A stretch of DNA of 64,000 nucleotides from the NCBI GenBank assembly GCA_965153455.1, contig OZ234495.1, forward strand, positions 9,916,875 through 9,980,874, written 5' to 3'. Below the pieces are notes generated by a model. That model saw nothing but the letters and a program-made list of their open reading frames with translations. It was not told the DNA's origin and did no database searches. Positions 40,859 to 52,600 of this stretch are shown in pieces. The stretch's first letter is position 1. Each line of letters opens with the position of its first letter. The DNA is from Sphagnum compactum. Lineage: Eukaryota; Bryophyta; Sphagnopsida; Sphagnales. The position numbers and the translations under genes were made by a program.

Positions 40859-42460
40859 ATGGGGAATCAGTGTGGTGGCGACAGCCATACAAGCAGTGGC
40901 AAGGCGGATGCTGCTGCTTTTTCAACTCCCCACCATCCCCAGACTTCATCTGCTCCTGCCTCCTATGGCAACCACAACAACACACACACTGTTCCTCCTG
41001 TGACACCTGCTATGCCTAGGCCTCAGCGTTCCCCCACCATTGGCCATGTGCTTGGCCGACCTCTTGAAGATGTGCAAAAGACTTACACTTTGGGACGGGA
41101 ACTTGGACGTGGGCAGTTTGGAATTACCTATCTGTGCACACACAATGAGACTGGAGAGGTCTTTGCTTGCAAGTCTATTGCCAAGAGAAAACTGATCACC
41201 AAGGAGGATTTTGAGGATGTAAAGCGAGAAGTGCAGATTATGCACCACTTGTCAGGACATGAGAATATTGTGGAGTTAAAGGGAGCATATGAGGACAAGC
41301 AATCAGTTCATTTGGTGATGGAACTGTGTGCAGGAGGGGAGCTCTTTGATCGAATCATAAAGCGGGGACACTACAGTGAGAGAGCTGCAGCATCCTTGTG
41401 CAGGACAATAGTCAAAGTGGTGCAGACATGTCACTCATTGGGTGTGATGCACCGTGACTTGAAACCTGAGAACTTTTTACTAGCCAACAAGGCTGAGAAT
41501 GCTGCCCTCAAAGCCACTGATTTTGGGCTCTCTGTGTTCTTCAAGCCTTCAGAGGTGTTTACAGACATTGTGGGAAGTGCATACTATGTGGCACCTGAGG
41601 TGCTGCGACGCAACTATGGGCCTGAGGCTGATGTGTGGAGTGCAGGTGTGATTCTGTACATTCTTCTGTGTGGAGTGCCTCCATTTTGGGCAGAGACAGA
41701 GCAAGGCATATTTGATGCTGTCCTACGTGCTGAGCTTGATTTAAAAAGTGATCCGTGGCCTGAGATCTCATCAGGGGCCAAGGATTTAATCAAGAAGATG
41801 CTACAGCACGACCCAAAATGTCGCTTGACAGCCCATGAGGTCTTGACCCATCATTGGGTCAAGGAGGATGGTGAGGCCCCAGACAAGCCACTGGACAGTG
41901 CTGTTCTATCTAGACTAAAGCAATTCTCGGCCATGAACAAGCTGAAGAAAATGGCACTCAAGGTCATTGCTGAGAGTTTGTCAGAGGATGAGATCATGGG
42001 TTTGAAGGAGATGTTCAAGAGCATGGACACTGACAACAGTGGAACCATTACATTTGAGGAATTGAAAATAGGATTGGCAAAGCAGGGCTCTAAGTTGTTG
42101 GAATCTGAGGTTCGGCAACTCATGCAAGCAGCTGATGTGGATGGAAATGGTACAATTGAGTTTAATGAGTTCATAACAGCAACAATGCATCTGAATAAGA
42201 TGGACAAGGAGGACCACCTGTATGCAGCATTCCAACATTTTGACACAGATCGTAGTGGTTACATCACCATTGATGAGTTGGAGCAAGCCATGATGAAAAA
42301 TAACATGGGTGAAAGAGATACCATCAAGGATATCATCGGGGAGGTGGACACTGACCATGATGGGCGCATCAACTATGATGAGTTTGTAGCCATGATGCGC
42401 AAGGGGACACCAGGTCTGGATGCACACAGGAAAAGCATGCGAGGCAATGGGACTAGGTAA
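40859..42460 (+). CDS. CPK: Calcium-dependent protein kinase (CDPK/CPK)
   Basis: A single uninterrupted 533-codon frame encodes a complete CDPK, a Ser/Thr kinase that transduces calcium signals. The N-terminus MGNQC offers Gly2 for myristoylation and Cys5 for palmitoylation, so membrane attachment is likely. After a Ser/Pro/His-rich variable region comes the kinase domain (about 76-334): GRGQFG (83-88), Lys105, HRD (198-200), DFG (221-223), APE (245-247). The autoinhibitory junction spans about 340-371. Four EF-hand loops follow at 390-401, 426-437, 462-473 and 497-508, all with Asp at position 1 and Glu at position 12, so all should bind calcium. The lack of introns is unusual for plant CDPKs and contrasts with the intron-rich neighbours. 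No frame break is seen. Confidence 0.97.
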   Translation: MGNQCGGDSHTSSGKADAAAFSTPHHPQTSSAPASYGNHNNTHTVPPVTPAMPRPQRSPTIGHVLGRPLEDVQKTYTLGRELGRGQFGITYLCTHNETGEVFACKSIAKRKLITKEDFEDVKREVQIMHHLSGHENIVELKGAYEDKQSVHLVMELCAGGELFDRIIKRGHYSERAAASLCRTIVKVVQTCHSLGVMHRDLKPENFLLANKAENAALKATDFGLSVFFKPSEVFTDIVGSAYYVAPEVLRRNYGPEADVWSAGVILYILLCGVPPFWAETEQGIFDAVLRAELDLKSDPWPEISSGAKDLIKKMLQHDPKCRLTAHEVLTHHWVKEDGEAPDKPLDSAVLSRLKQFSAMNKLKKMALKVIAESLSEDEIMGLKEMFKSMDTDNSGTITFEELKIGLAKQGSKLLESEVRQLMQAADVDGNGTIEFNEFITATMHLNKMDKEDHLYAAFQHFDTDRSGYITIDELEQAMMKNNMGERDTIKDIIGEVDTDHDGRINYDEFVAMMRKGTPGLDAHRKSMRGNGTR

Positions 42461-43394
42461 AAAAACCCTATTTTGCACACCAAGTCCTGCACAAGTCGAT
42501 GAACTTTATAAAGCCTAATTGAGACCTTTGTGCTAAGAGACAGCTGTGCAACTTTGCAATGCTTTTTAGGAGAAGCAGCTCTAGGATGGCACTCAATTTG
42601 AGATTTGTCATCAATGTGATTGACTACATTTGGTTGCAGGCAGAGGTTTGTAAAGCACAGAATTGTGACCTGAGAGTTGTCCTATTGGTGGCTTAGCTTT
42701 GTGCAGACATTATAGATTATTGTCATGTCTACTATTATTGTGGTAAGGAGCTACATAACCAGCTGTCATATTCTTGAAATTGGGAGGGGGTGGGGGAGGT
42801 TGGGGGGGTTGTCAGGGAGTATTGCAAACAGCTGTTGTAGCTTCAAGGTAGTTACTAAGGGAAGAGGTGTGTTTGTTTGTAGGACAATAAAATGATGGCA
42901 AAAAGCAGTTCTCCATCAAATATCTGTTAATGATTGTGTAGTGTTGAGGAATGCAGCATGAAGAAGCCTGGAAGAGTATTTTGATAAGCAACAAGATAGT
43001 ATTCTAATTACAATTGAATGTATCAGCTGATCATCCCGAAAGGAAATAGAGATGGCTGTGACCCTTGGTTCTGTTTTTGCAGTTCTAACTTCTGATGCTG
43101 TCACTTCATGACGACTCATTTCATCATTTTTTTTTCCCCAGTTTCATACATGATGTAGAATGTCATTGGTCCTGAGACCAACAGTATTGCTAGGGCACTG
43201 ATGATTAGTATTGAAGGGAACACATAGTTGTGACTTGTGACCCCTAAATCAAGCATTATTTTCCATATAATCAATTCCAGTCCCTTTTCTGTTCATACCT
43301 ATTCTGCATTTGTTTTTGCAGAGTCGCCCCCCCTGTGGGTGTCTGCTCGTCATGTAACTGGTGCTGAAGGTGCAGAAGTGTGAAATCTATCTGG
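42461..43394. other. 3' flank of the CDPK gene
   Basis: Likely 3'-UTR followed by spacer. AATAAA occurs near 42886. A G-rich patch lies at 42782-42810. No other gene recognised. Confidence 0.5.
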
Positions 43395-43735
43395 TGTAGT
43401 TCAAACCAATTCTGAACCCAATCCAAACAATTCCAAACCCTATCCAGTTTGGAAAATGGGTCAGATTCCAAGTGCACCACACTCACAAAAAATTCCAAAC
43501 CCTATCCAGTTTGGAAAACTGGTCGGATTCCAAGTGCACCACACTCGCAAACAATTCCAAATCCTATCCAGTTTGGAGAATTGGTCAGATTCCAAGTGTG
43601 CCACACTCATAAACAACATCCAAACCCCAATCCAGTTTGGAGACTGGGTGAGATTCCAAGTAGGCCACACTGGCGGACAATTCCAGTTTGGGAAACTGGG
43701 TCAGATTCCAAGTACACTACACTGACAATCAATGC
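43395..43735. repeat. About 62-bp minisatellite, five units
   Basis: The word TCCAGTTTGG recurs at 43443, 43505, 43567, 43631 and 43683, each followed by GTCAGATTCCAAGTGCACCA-like sequence and ACACTCACAAACAATTCC. Spacing is 62, 62, 64 and 52 bp. Open frames here are the repeat translated in both directions. Confidence 0.9.
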
Positions 43736-44820
43736 TATATGACCAATAAAAATATGGCCACAGGACTTGAAAATACAAACAATGGCTACCACAATTTTTG
43801 AAAAAGTACTAATTGTCTGCCTAGAAATGTGGAACTCGCGTGAAGGAGGATTGTAATTTGCAATAGTTCTAGTTCCAGCATAATCCACAAGGTCAGATTC
43901 GGTTCAGGTTGAACCTATGGTGTGATTGTGTGATCCATCGATCCAACTACCCAGAACTGGAGTGAGAGACCGGGCATGGTCCATAAGGTCTGGTTCCAGC
44001 AAGCAGCATGCTCCAATTGGTTCAGATTTGGTCCAAACGTATGGTGTGATCCAGTTAAACACAACTGGACTGAGACTGGATAAGGAAGGAACTAGCCCGA
44101 AATTCAGAATTCACCTACACAAGTATACACAGTCTGGTTAATCAGAACAATACAACCCAGAACTGGTCTGAAATCAGCTAACACTAATAATATAAACACT
44201 ACTTGAGCACCCACCTGTTGGATTATGTCTTGTGTCGATCAGTGCATTCTGGACAAGTTGTGGTCACATCCCCGGTCTAAGGTGGGGTGGATTGGGGGTT
44301 CACTAAAGACAGTTACATCTTGGTTTGATGCATCCAGATCAGGATGGCAGTAAGAAAAAGGTTAAGGAACTTTTCTGAGGATCTTTTGGGGTTCTGAGGG
44401 CTTGGCGGAGGATGGTAGTAGCCCTAGAGCTTTTTTGAAACCATATTTGCTTAGTTGAATTGTAAATGAGTTGACTGCCTCTATTCTGAATCGATTTTAT
44501 GCAACTTTTTCTCAACTGAACTTGTCAAGGAATCTGGTCTGTGATATGCCGCAAGTTTCACATAAAGTATACTCACCAGTTCCCATGGGGGTCTTGCAGG
44601 CCACAAAGAGCAGCTGTGGCAGAAGTGTCTTTTCTAATCCTTTGGTAGGCTAGAGAAAGGTAAGATGAAAATGATTTGTGTTAAAAGTCTTCTTGCTGAT
44701 AAAAAGGCACTAATGTGACCTTCCCAGTTGTTTATTATGGTAGAGTAGTCTGCCCATGCTGTGAGAGATACATAATAGGAGTTCAAATTAATTGGACAGT
44801 TAGATGAAGGGAGTGGGGAC
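43736..44820. other. Spacer, no gene recognised
   Basis: Contains scattered words related to CTGGTTC/GGTTCAGATT and CAACTGGACT but no clear array. No coding signal. Confidence 0.5.
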
Positions 44821-45440
44821 ACTACTTGAGAAAGTGGCTTTCATCACACAAAAAGCCATGGCTCATGACCTGTGTGGTTTCATCCATTTACAATGTACAA
44901 TATGTGACGTTTATTGTGGCATTTTAGTACACAAAAATTGCAATTTGACGGTAGGTATTAGCACATATGTGCTATTGTGTAATATGTGCCATTACATTTA
45001 GTACACACAAATTGCAATTTGACGATAGGTATTTGCACATATGTGCTATTGTGTAATATGTGCCATTACATTTAGTACACACAAATTGCAATTTGACGAT
45101 AGGTATTTGCACATATGTGCTATTGTGTAATATGTGCCATTACATTTAGTACACACAAATTGCAATTTGACGATAGGTATTTGCACATATGTGCTATTGT
45201 GTAATATGTGCCATTACATTTAGTACACACAAATTGCAATTTGACAATAGGTATTTGCACATATGTGCTATCGTGTAACATGCGCCATTACATTTAGTAC
45301 ACACAAATTGCAATCTTTGTTTTCTACATGCCACAAATAGATGCCACATATTGTACATTTTAATGGAGGAAACCACACAATTTCCCTGGCAAAAGGGTCG
45401 TGGGCAACAGCTTCTTGTGATAGAAGCCAGTTTCTCTTGT
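44821..45440. mobile_element. Foldback-type element: long inverted arms around a 74-bp tandem core
   Basis: The left arm (about 44821-44951) and the reverse complement of the right arm (about 45308-45440) share ordered words: GAGAAA..TGGCTT..ATCACA, TGTGTGGTTTC(A/C)TCCATT, AATGTACAATATGTG and TTGTGGCAT. Between them are five exact-length 74-bp units starting at 44927, 45001, 45075, 45149 and 45223, plus a partial at 45297. The arms are diverged and no target-site duplication is obvious. There is no open frame of significance, so any movement would need help in trans. Inverted arms with a tandem middle recall Foldback or TIR minisatellite elements. Confidence 0.75.
44927..45316. repeat. 74-bp tandem repeat with two perfect palindromes per unit
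   Basis: Each 74-bp unit contains CAAATTGCAATTTG (for example 45008-45021) and GCACATATGTGC (45035-45046), both perfect palindromes. The period is exactly 74 at every step, and most units differ by only a few bases; the first and last are most diverged. Confidence 0.97.
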
Positions 45441-46681
45441 TGTGAGAAGAGGGGCCAGGCAAGTTATGGACTAGATTGTTCAAAGTGGTTGCAAGTCTGG
45501 TGTCTTTGTAGGAAAGGTGCGCAGCAAGACCTTACTCAGTTTTGTAAGGGTCCTGAATGCATGTGCCAGAATAGTAGCAATTGAAGAAGGTTGAACGAAT
45601 CAATCCCGGCCACTGCAAGTATGACATCAATATATACAGCCTTCTTACAACTAACCAAACAATTTCTGCACCACAAATGAATGGTCTTTAAACAGATCAA
45701 AACAGGACATGCAGGTGCACAGTTCATCATCTGCATAAGAATCGTACCCTTTGCATAGTTCATTTGGGGAATCTAATATCCTGCCCTTGTAAGCCTATTT
45801 CAGCTACATCTAATACAGAGTGAAGAGTCATCATGAATAAGGGTCAAGGGAAGAAAAGCCCACACGAATGAGATTTGACATGTCTCTAGGATTCAAGCGG
45901 AAATCTGCACAAATTGATATGACCTAATCATTGGGATGAGTGCAATATGAGAACATAAAGAGAATGGTAACCAACTGACAACAGAGACTTGCAGAAAGAG
46001 GAAAAAACCAGTTATTGGAAACAATGCTTTGTCCCAAATTTTCAGGCCAGGCCTTGGAACCAATAAGTAGATGCCCACCAAACTTCAAATTTCAGTGGTG
46101 GAAATTGAAAGGCTCTTTCCAATTACAAACTAACAACTCTAACTGAAACAACAAAACTACCACCACCACCACCACCATCACAATTCTCTGCTGGTATGTG
46201 TTCTACCCTTTGTCTCATGTCTGTCTTCTGCAACTTCTCTACACTCTTCACAAGTTTGATGAATAATGCCGTGCTGCATATACATCTGGGAAGTTCTCCT
46301 TCCCAAATTTCTTGCAGGACCAATCTTTTCTTTATGAAATAATTCTTTTCTTCAAATGGATGTCAAATTTCACAGCCTTTGACGTACCTGTGACCACCCA
46401 TTATCAAATGAATGAACAGAGTGGGGTACCGCCTGGAAAAGGCGTGATTTGTCACACCACACATAATGGTCCCAGTTGCTTAAACACACGAGAGGTGGGT
46501 ATTTTGGGTACCTGAGCTGGACTGCCCTGTCACAATGGTGCTCCTCTGCTCCAAATATCTCTGAGTTAGCCTGGTAACCAACACAGATTCATTACCCATG
46601 GTACAGAGGGTGCCATCTCATGAGACAGAGCCTGGTCACCCCCACTTCAATAACATTGCTTCTAGCAGACAATCTGCACTC
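45441..46681. other. 3' flank of TOP1 and spacer
   Basis: The region just below the TOP1 stop probably holds its 3'-UTR. A (CCA)n run lies at about 46158-46178. No other gene recognised. Confidence 0.5.
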
Positions 46682-49600
46682 TTAGAACCGGAAATCAGGC
46701 TCCACTTCCATTGCCCACGCAAACTTTGCTAGCAATGACTTGTTGAAAATCTGGAAAAACAATAATGACTCAAGTTTCAGTAGTTTTCTGTTAAGAGTTG
46801 GGAACTCCAATGGCGTACAAGGTGCTGTGGTAATTTGATTTACATAACCAGCTACCAACTAATTCCATGCTCCTAGTAAAATGTAATCAGCAGAATAAAA
46901 AAGGCACACTGACAAGAAAGGACAAGACCCACCTTCTCAATGGGCACCTCATGGAGTTTGCACCAAGCAACCGTGATACGTGGGTCCATATAATTGATCT
47001 TGGAAGTCCCCAAAGCCACTGTCTTGAGATCATCCTTGACTCTCATGTCTAGCCTCATCTTCTCTAGTTTTTGCCTTGTTGCACTAATCTTCTTTGTCAA
47101 CCTGTGACATGCATCATATCAAACTGGTTTCATCAATGGAAATTAACCCCCAAAAAATCCTCTTGGCATCTTTTAAGGCTCTATACAACCTGACAGAGGG
47201 TGAGTTTTTGAACAAGCTTTCCACAAAATTACTAAAGCTGGGAAAATAGGAAGTTTTTGCTCTACTAAGACAGCTCACAGTGCAAACAGATCCATCCTCA
47301 TGCTTGAACCAACCCACCCTACAACTATAGACCCTACTCTGACACCAACCTCCTCTACTGGGCTTCATGTCTGGCAATAAACTTCCTGACACTACAATCG
47401 TCCATACCATTATACCCCATTGTGCAAAATCTTGTAAGAAAGATACTGGCAACACTAATGCAATGATCATTAGTCTGTGAAACTTTCTGAAATTACTACC
47501 ATAACAAACAACTCTACCAACACCCCACTGGTTCAAGAGGCAAGAGCCTCCATAAGTGGATCAGCATGATGAGAAGAGGATTTTGTAATGCAGAAGGCAA
47601 AAAAAGGGACTCACGCTTCAGGATTTTGATTCTTCTTAACCTTTCCATCTGAATCTCTCAATGGAGGCTTGCCTCTTTTAGCTCGGTCCAGATCTACCTC
47701 TAGCTCCTCCAATAATGTCTGCAGCCAGGAGCATGCATCTTAACAGCTTCAGAGCATTTTGCTTCTCTATTAGCCTAATGCCATCAACTAGCAAGCAAAG
47801 AGATTTAGACCATGGGGTAGCTAATGTCAAGAGCAGATTTGTACAAAGCACAGCACCACATCAACTAGAATACAAATCTGATCAAGGATTCCCACACCAA
47901 TTTGACAAAAACAGTTTTACAGGTCCTCTCTTAGGAGGGTGTTTTCTATGCAAGGAGAGACAAACCTCCATCTCCGTCATCTTGCCTTCCAGTCTTTCCA
48001 TCTGAGCACTGTGCCCCTTTGATACTGACCGTTGATGATTACACAAAATTGCCACCTACAACATAGATTGAGTGGTTGATTTAGACACATGCCCATATTC
48101 AATCAAGGCAGCTGCAAAGTATAGCTGACATAGACATACACTGGCATTCTTAAACACTACAATGCTTTACAAAACTGATATGACATGACATGTCAAGTTG
48201 ACATTACTGACCTCTTTGTTCGCACCTTGATAAGCAGCGATCTTCTCAATCAAAGTGTCCCCACTGGTGTCTTGCAGCTGCCAATGCACAACGGCTAACT
48301 GAGTCAGATTCAGTAGAATCCTTTAAGCAACACTCTAAAGATCCCTTCCAAGAAAGCTGACCAAGAGATGTCACAGAAACCTGTCAGAGCTCTGTGAGAT
48401 TCATTGGCAATCCTGAACAAATGTGTGTCCACAGAACACCAAGTCTGTCTCTGTCACAAGCTGAGAAGAGAAACCAATAACACTGCCCAGAAATGTTCTC
48501 GCAGCTGACAATAATACAATTGGTACATGTAGGTGTGATCAAACTGTATCTCTCATAAGAATCAAGAAATGCCCATTCTCACAATTAAGAAAAGGCAAAG
48601 CAAGGTTAACACTTCTTCAACCAGCCACAGAGAATTCCAAAGAAGGAAAGACAAAACAGAGAGCAAAGGACCAAGAAACCAAAAAATAAATAAACATGAA
48701 AGCAGTATGAACAACAGTGCCAGTCTCGCACCTGTTCAGGGACCATCAACAGTAGCACGTATGATAGTGACTTCTCTATCACAACTTTCAAACTGACTTC
48801 ATCAGCTCCCTACAGTGGTAAAGGCCAGTGAAAACACTAACCTGCAAAATAGAATTTCTGCTGCAAATCTGGAACAACACAAAGACTCAGCCATGCTACT
48901 GGCTAGCAACAAACAACAACACAAGGAGATAACAAAAAACAGAAAAGCACAACAGGATAGACAAAGCACACCAGAAAAGGACAGCAGAGAAGAACAAAGA
49001 CCAAGTGGGGCTTACAAGAAACTCCCCACTTACAAGACTATATAGAATCATTCAGAATATTCCAAATGCTGAAATTCCAGAAAGGAATTTTTCCTTATTG
49101 AGCAACCCTCTAGTCCTCTTTAACAGAATCTTTAGAGGGTAGCCTTTATTTTTCAGAAGGACAATAATACTGACCATCTGAGAGACAAAGAACTCTTTAC
49201 AACTACAAAGCCTCAAAAACCTGTAAAATTGACTATTGATAACTCCCAACATTAGCATGAATATTGGAATGAACATGAGGCATGCAAATCATTTCAATAC
49301 CTGCATACTCTGGTTGAGAACATTTGTCAAAGATATCACAGGATATACCTTGAGGACTTTGTTTCACAGCTAGATCCAAGAAGGTACAAGAGGAGCCTTT
49401 AGAAGCTCAGAGATGTTTTTTGGTATATGCTGCTGCCAAAAGAGTCTTGGTCCAGGTACATAAAATTCTCAAAGTCTGGAAAATCAGGAACAAAAAGATC
49501 GTCCACAAACCTACAAACAAGGGACAATCTATGAAGCACAACAGGAAATGTGTTATTCTTCAAGACACACTTTAGGAAATAAAACTCATAGGAAAAGATA

Positions 49601-52600
49601 TAGAACTTAGCCAAATAGACCACACAATTAGTACCCATGGGGATACCAATACATTGTCTATAAGCACAATGATCAAAACAAAGAAAAAATTTATCTAGCA
49701 AGAAATCCAACCAAGAGTCAAATCTGAAGCCTCTACAACTTTAAAGCTATGAAGATTTTCAAACAAATTTATCTCTTCTTTATTTTTCAGCCACAAAACC
49801 TAAAGTTCAAAGCAGATCTTTGAACCAACAAAAACTTGAAACAATAAAGCTTCAACATCTGATGAAACACTTTATTGATTAGAACTTTCATACAAGCTTT
49901 TAGATTCATTAGGTGAATTTTAGTGTATTGAGTCCAGAAATCAAAACACTGCAACAGGAGTGGAGAAGTTTTATCAAGTTCTGATCTCAAAAGATTAAGT
50001 TGTTTTATCACATCCACTACTCCTGTAGAGTCATTGAGAATCCAACTACTAACACAAGGAACATCTGCCTTTCTGAGTTTTGACACCCAAAGGTCATTGA
50101 CCATAGGAAAAATAGCTTTGTAGAAAGAACTCAGCCACTTAGAAACTTCAGTAAGAGAACTAGAGCTGGCTGCACAAATAAATCTAAGTTTAATGGATTT
50201 TTATGAAACTTCCAAACAGCACAAAGAAATGGAGGACAAGGGCCACGCTTTTCACCACTAAAATTATGAGCCTTATTAAAAGAAAGATGAGATTTCAGGA
50301 TTTCAGACTGGACAAGATTAGAGACCACATATGTACCAATTGGGGAATTAAGCTCAAAGAAAACTGAAGAAACATAGAACTTTTTACAAACAAACACAAA
50401 ATTATTACTACATTTATCCAAGTAAGTAATAAGGAACACTGTAGACTCTTTAGGTGATCCAAATGCCCTAAAGGAACAGAAAAAGACAAATTAGAAGAGG
50501 ATTGAGCCACTGAGAAAGAACAAGTCCTCTTCTGCACAAACAAAAGAACTTTGGCTTTCAATTCACTCAAGACCCTTGAACTCTTAGGAGTTCTTCCTGT
50601 TTATTGACAAACTTCTTGAGACCTTTCTCAATAGCTTCTTCAATAGACAAGTAAGACAATAAAGCTCTTCTGAAATTTGTGCCTCTAGAAACTTTGTTTG
50701 TAGGTGTGATCAAACAAACAGAAGTCAGCCACTAATACCAGGTCAGAGTGGTCATGGTACCAGTTTGTCAAGGGTGACAGAGGCATTGTAGGTACGGAAG
50801 ACTTTAGCGGTTAGGCCAGGCATGATTGCTTTCAGATGTAGATTGAGCTTGGTTGTGTCCAGCTTCTCAAAAAGGTCCTTCCCAGCCGCCTTACCTGCAC
50901 AATCCGACATAATCAGCCAGTAACTTCCCTGACAGATCCAAATGCTCTTCATAATATGCACATATAGAACAAGGCTACAGGACATATGGCCCACTGGGTG
51001 TTTTCTTTAACACATCTACTGGAAATCTCTACCATTTTTCAAAAGTCCTCTGCAACTACTTATCCAGGAAGGTCAAACAAATATGTAATAGATTTGCATA
51101 ACTATATGTCCTGCATGGTCCACTTCCAAACAGACCTTTTTTGAATTGACCGATTGCTTTGTAGACCTTCTCCTCAACCTCCACAGTGTTGAAGTACCTG
51201 ATAGAGTCCTTCCCAAGAAAATCAAACTGTCGAGTCCATAACCCCGTAAAGTTCAAAAGTTAGACACAACAGTCCTGAATGCACCAGAGCATAATCACCC
51301 AACCTCTCAAAATCCAAGATAAGACAGTGCTGGAGTTAACTGCAGAAAGGCACAGATATAGATGTGACAACTGAAAGCAGGGGATGGGACAATGAACAGG
51401 GCCAAGATGAATGATAGTTTCAGTAGATTGAGCAAATGCCAGAAACTGTGAAGGCACCTGAAGGGAACTAGGAGCAATAAGAGTGACATGCTCCACTTTA
51501 AGAGAGCAACAACCAACTGTATCGGCTTCATCATCATCCTGCAACACAATAACAGGACTGATATCAAAACATCATTGTGAACTTGAAAATAAAATTACTC
51601 ATTGTTGCCAACTGCAGGTATAGATACTGAAGTCAGTTATGAGAAGTCTGTTGTAGTATAAGCTGTTAAGGGTCTATATCCTTTGCAACAACCAAAGGTC
51701 TTTACTGCTGTCCAGGACAATCGTAGTGTTCATCACAGACTACTTCAGAATCATCTGCACATTGGTGCGAACTAAAGGGGAGACACCTAGTTTGCAAGTA
51801 GGTGTGACTGAGTGATTCTGACCCTATAGGGCTACTGCCTCCATTTCGGAGGTGGTGATCAGTTTGTAAAGGCTGTAACTGGGATGATGCAATTGCCTAC
51901 TCCTGGGATATCCACATGGTCTGACTTGGTGACCCCTGCTATGACTAAGTTGGCTATAGCAGGTAACATCAAAAGAATGACATAGTGATGACTACTTCCA
52001 AGGCACCCAACCATTTGGGCTACTGCCTTCATGCTTTCCAGGACACTCAAGGGATTATGTCAAGAATTTAAGGGCCCAAATAGCGGAACAGTGAGCCTAT
52101 TATTTATGATAGGCCGTAAGTAATTAATACTCACTAATCCAAACAATTTCTAACGTATATTCACTTTATTTCTAGCTAGATCTTCAGCCACAAAATATGC
52201 AATGTCTGGCTTTGGGGGCTTTTGTGCAAAACCTCCTGTTTTGAAATAGGATAAGCCCCGGAGGGATGAAGTCCCTAACAAGAATCAGAACAAGGATTAG
52301 GGATTTACCTTTTCATTCCCAGCACGAAGAGCCAGGCGATCAATGAGATAAGTGGCAACAGCAATTTGTTTTCTGGTGGGATCTGATGATGAGAAATCCT
52401 TTGTGTATGTCTTCCGGATATCAGCTATGTAGTCCTGTAAAATCATAACTCTGCTAGGTTTAAGAGAGAATCATCACAAAGAGCTGTCTTTCTCTCCCAA
52501 ATGTTCAAAGCTCCAGGTTAAGGGTTTCCTTCCCCACACCCTGTCTAAAATGCTGTCTCCAAAGTGGATGCAGAGAAGAGTATTCCATTTCATACTCAAT

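Noticed and set aside
40528-41019. 163-codon frame overlapping the CDPK start
   Set aside because: Different phase, no motif, no clear ATG context; overlaps the leader and kinase N-terminus by chance.
44927-45316. CRISPR-like array
   Set aside because: Repeats are directly adjacent with no unique spacers, the unit is 74 bp, and the genome is a plant nuclear genome.
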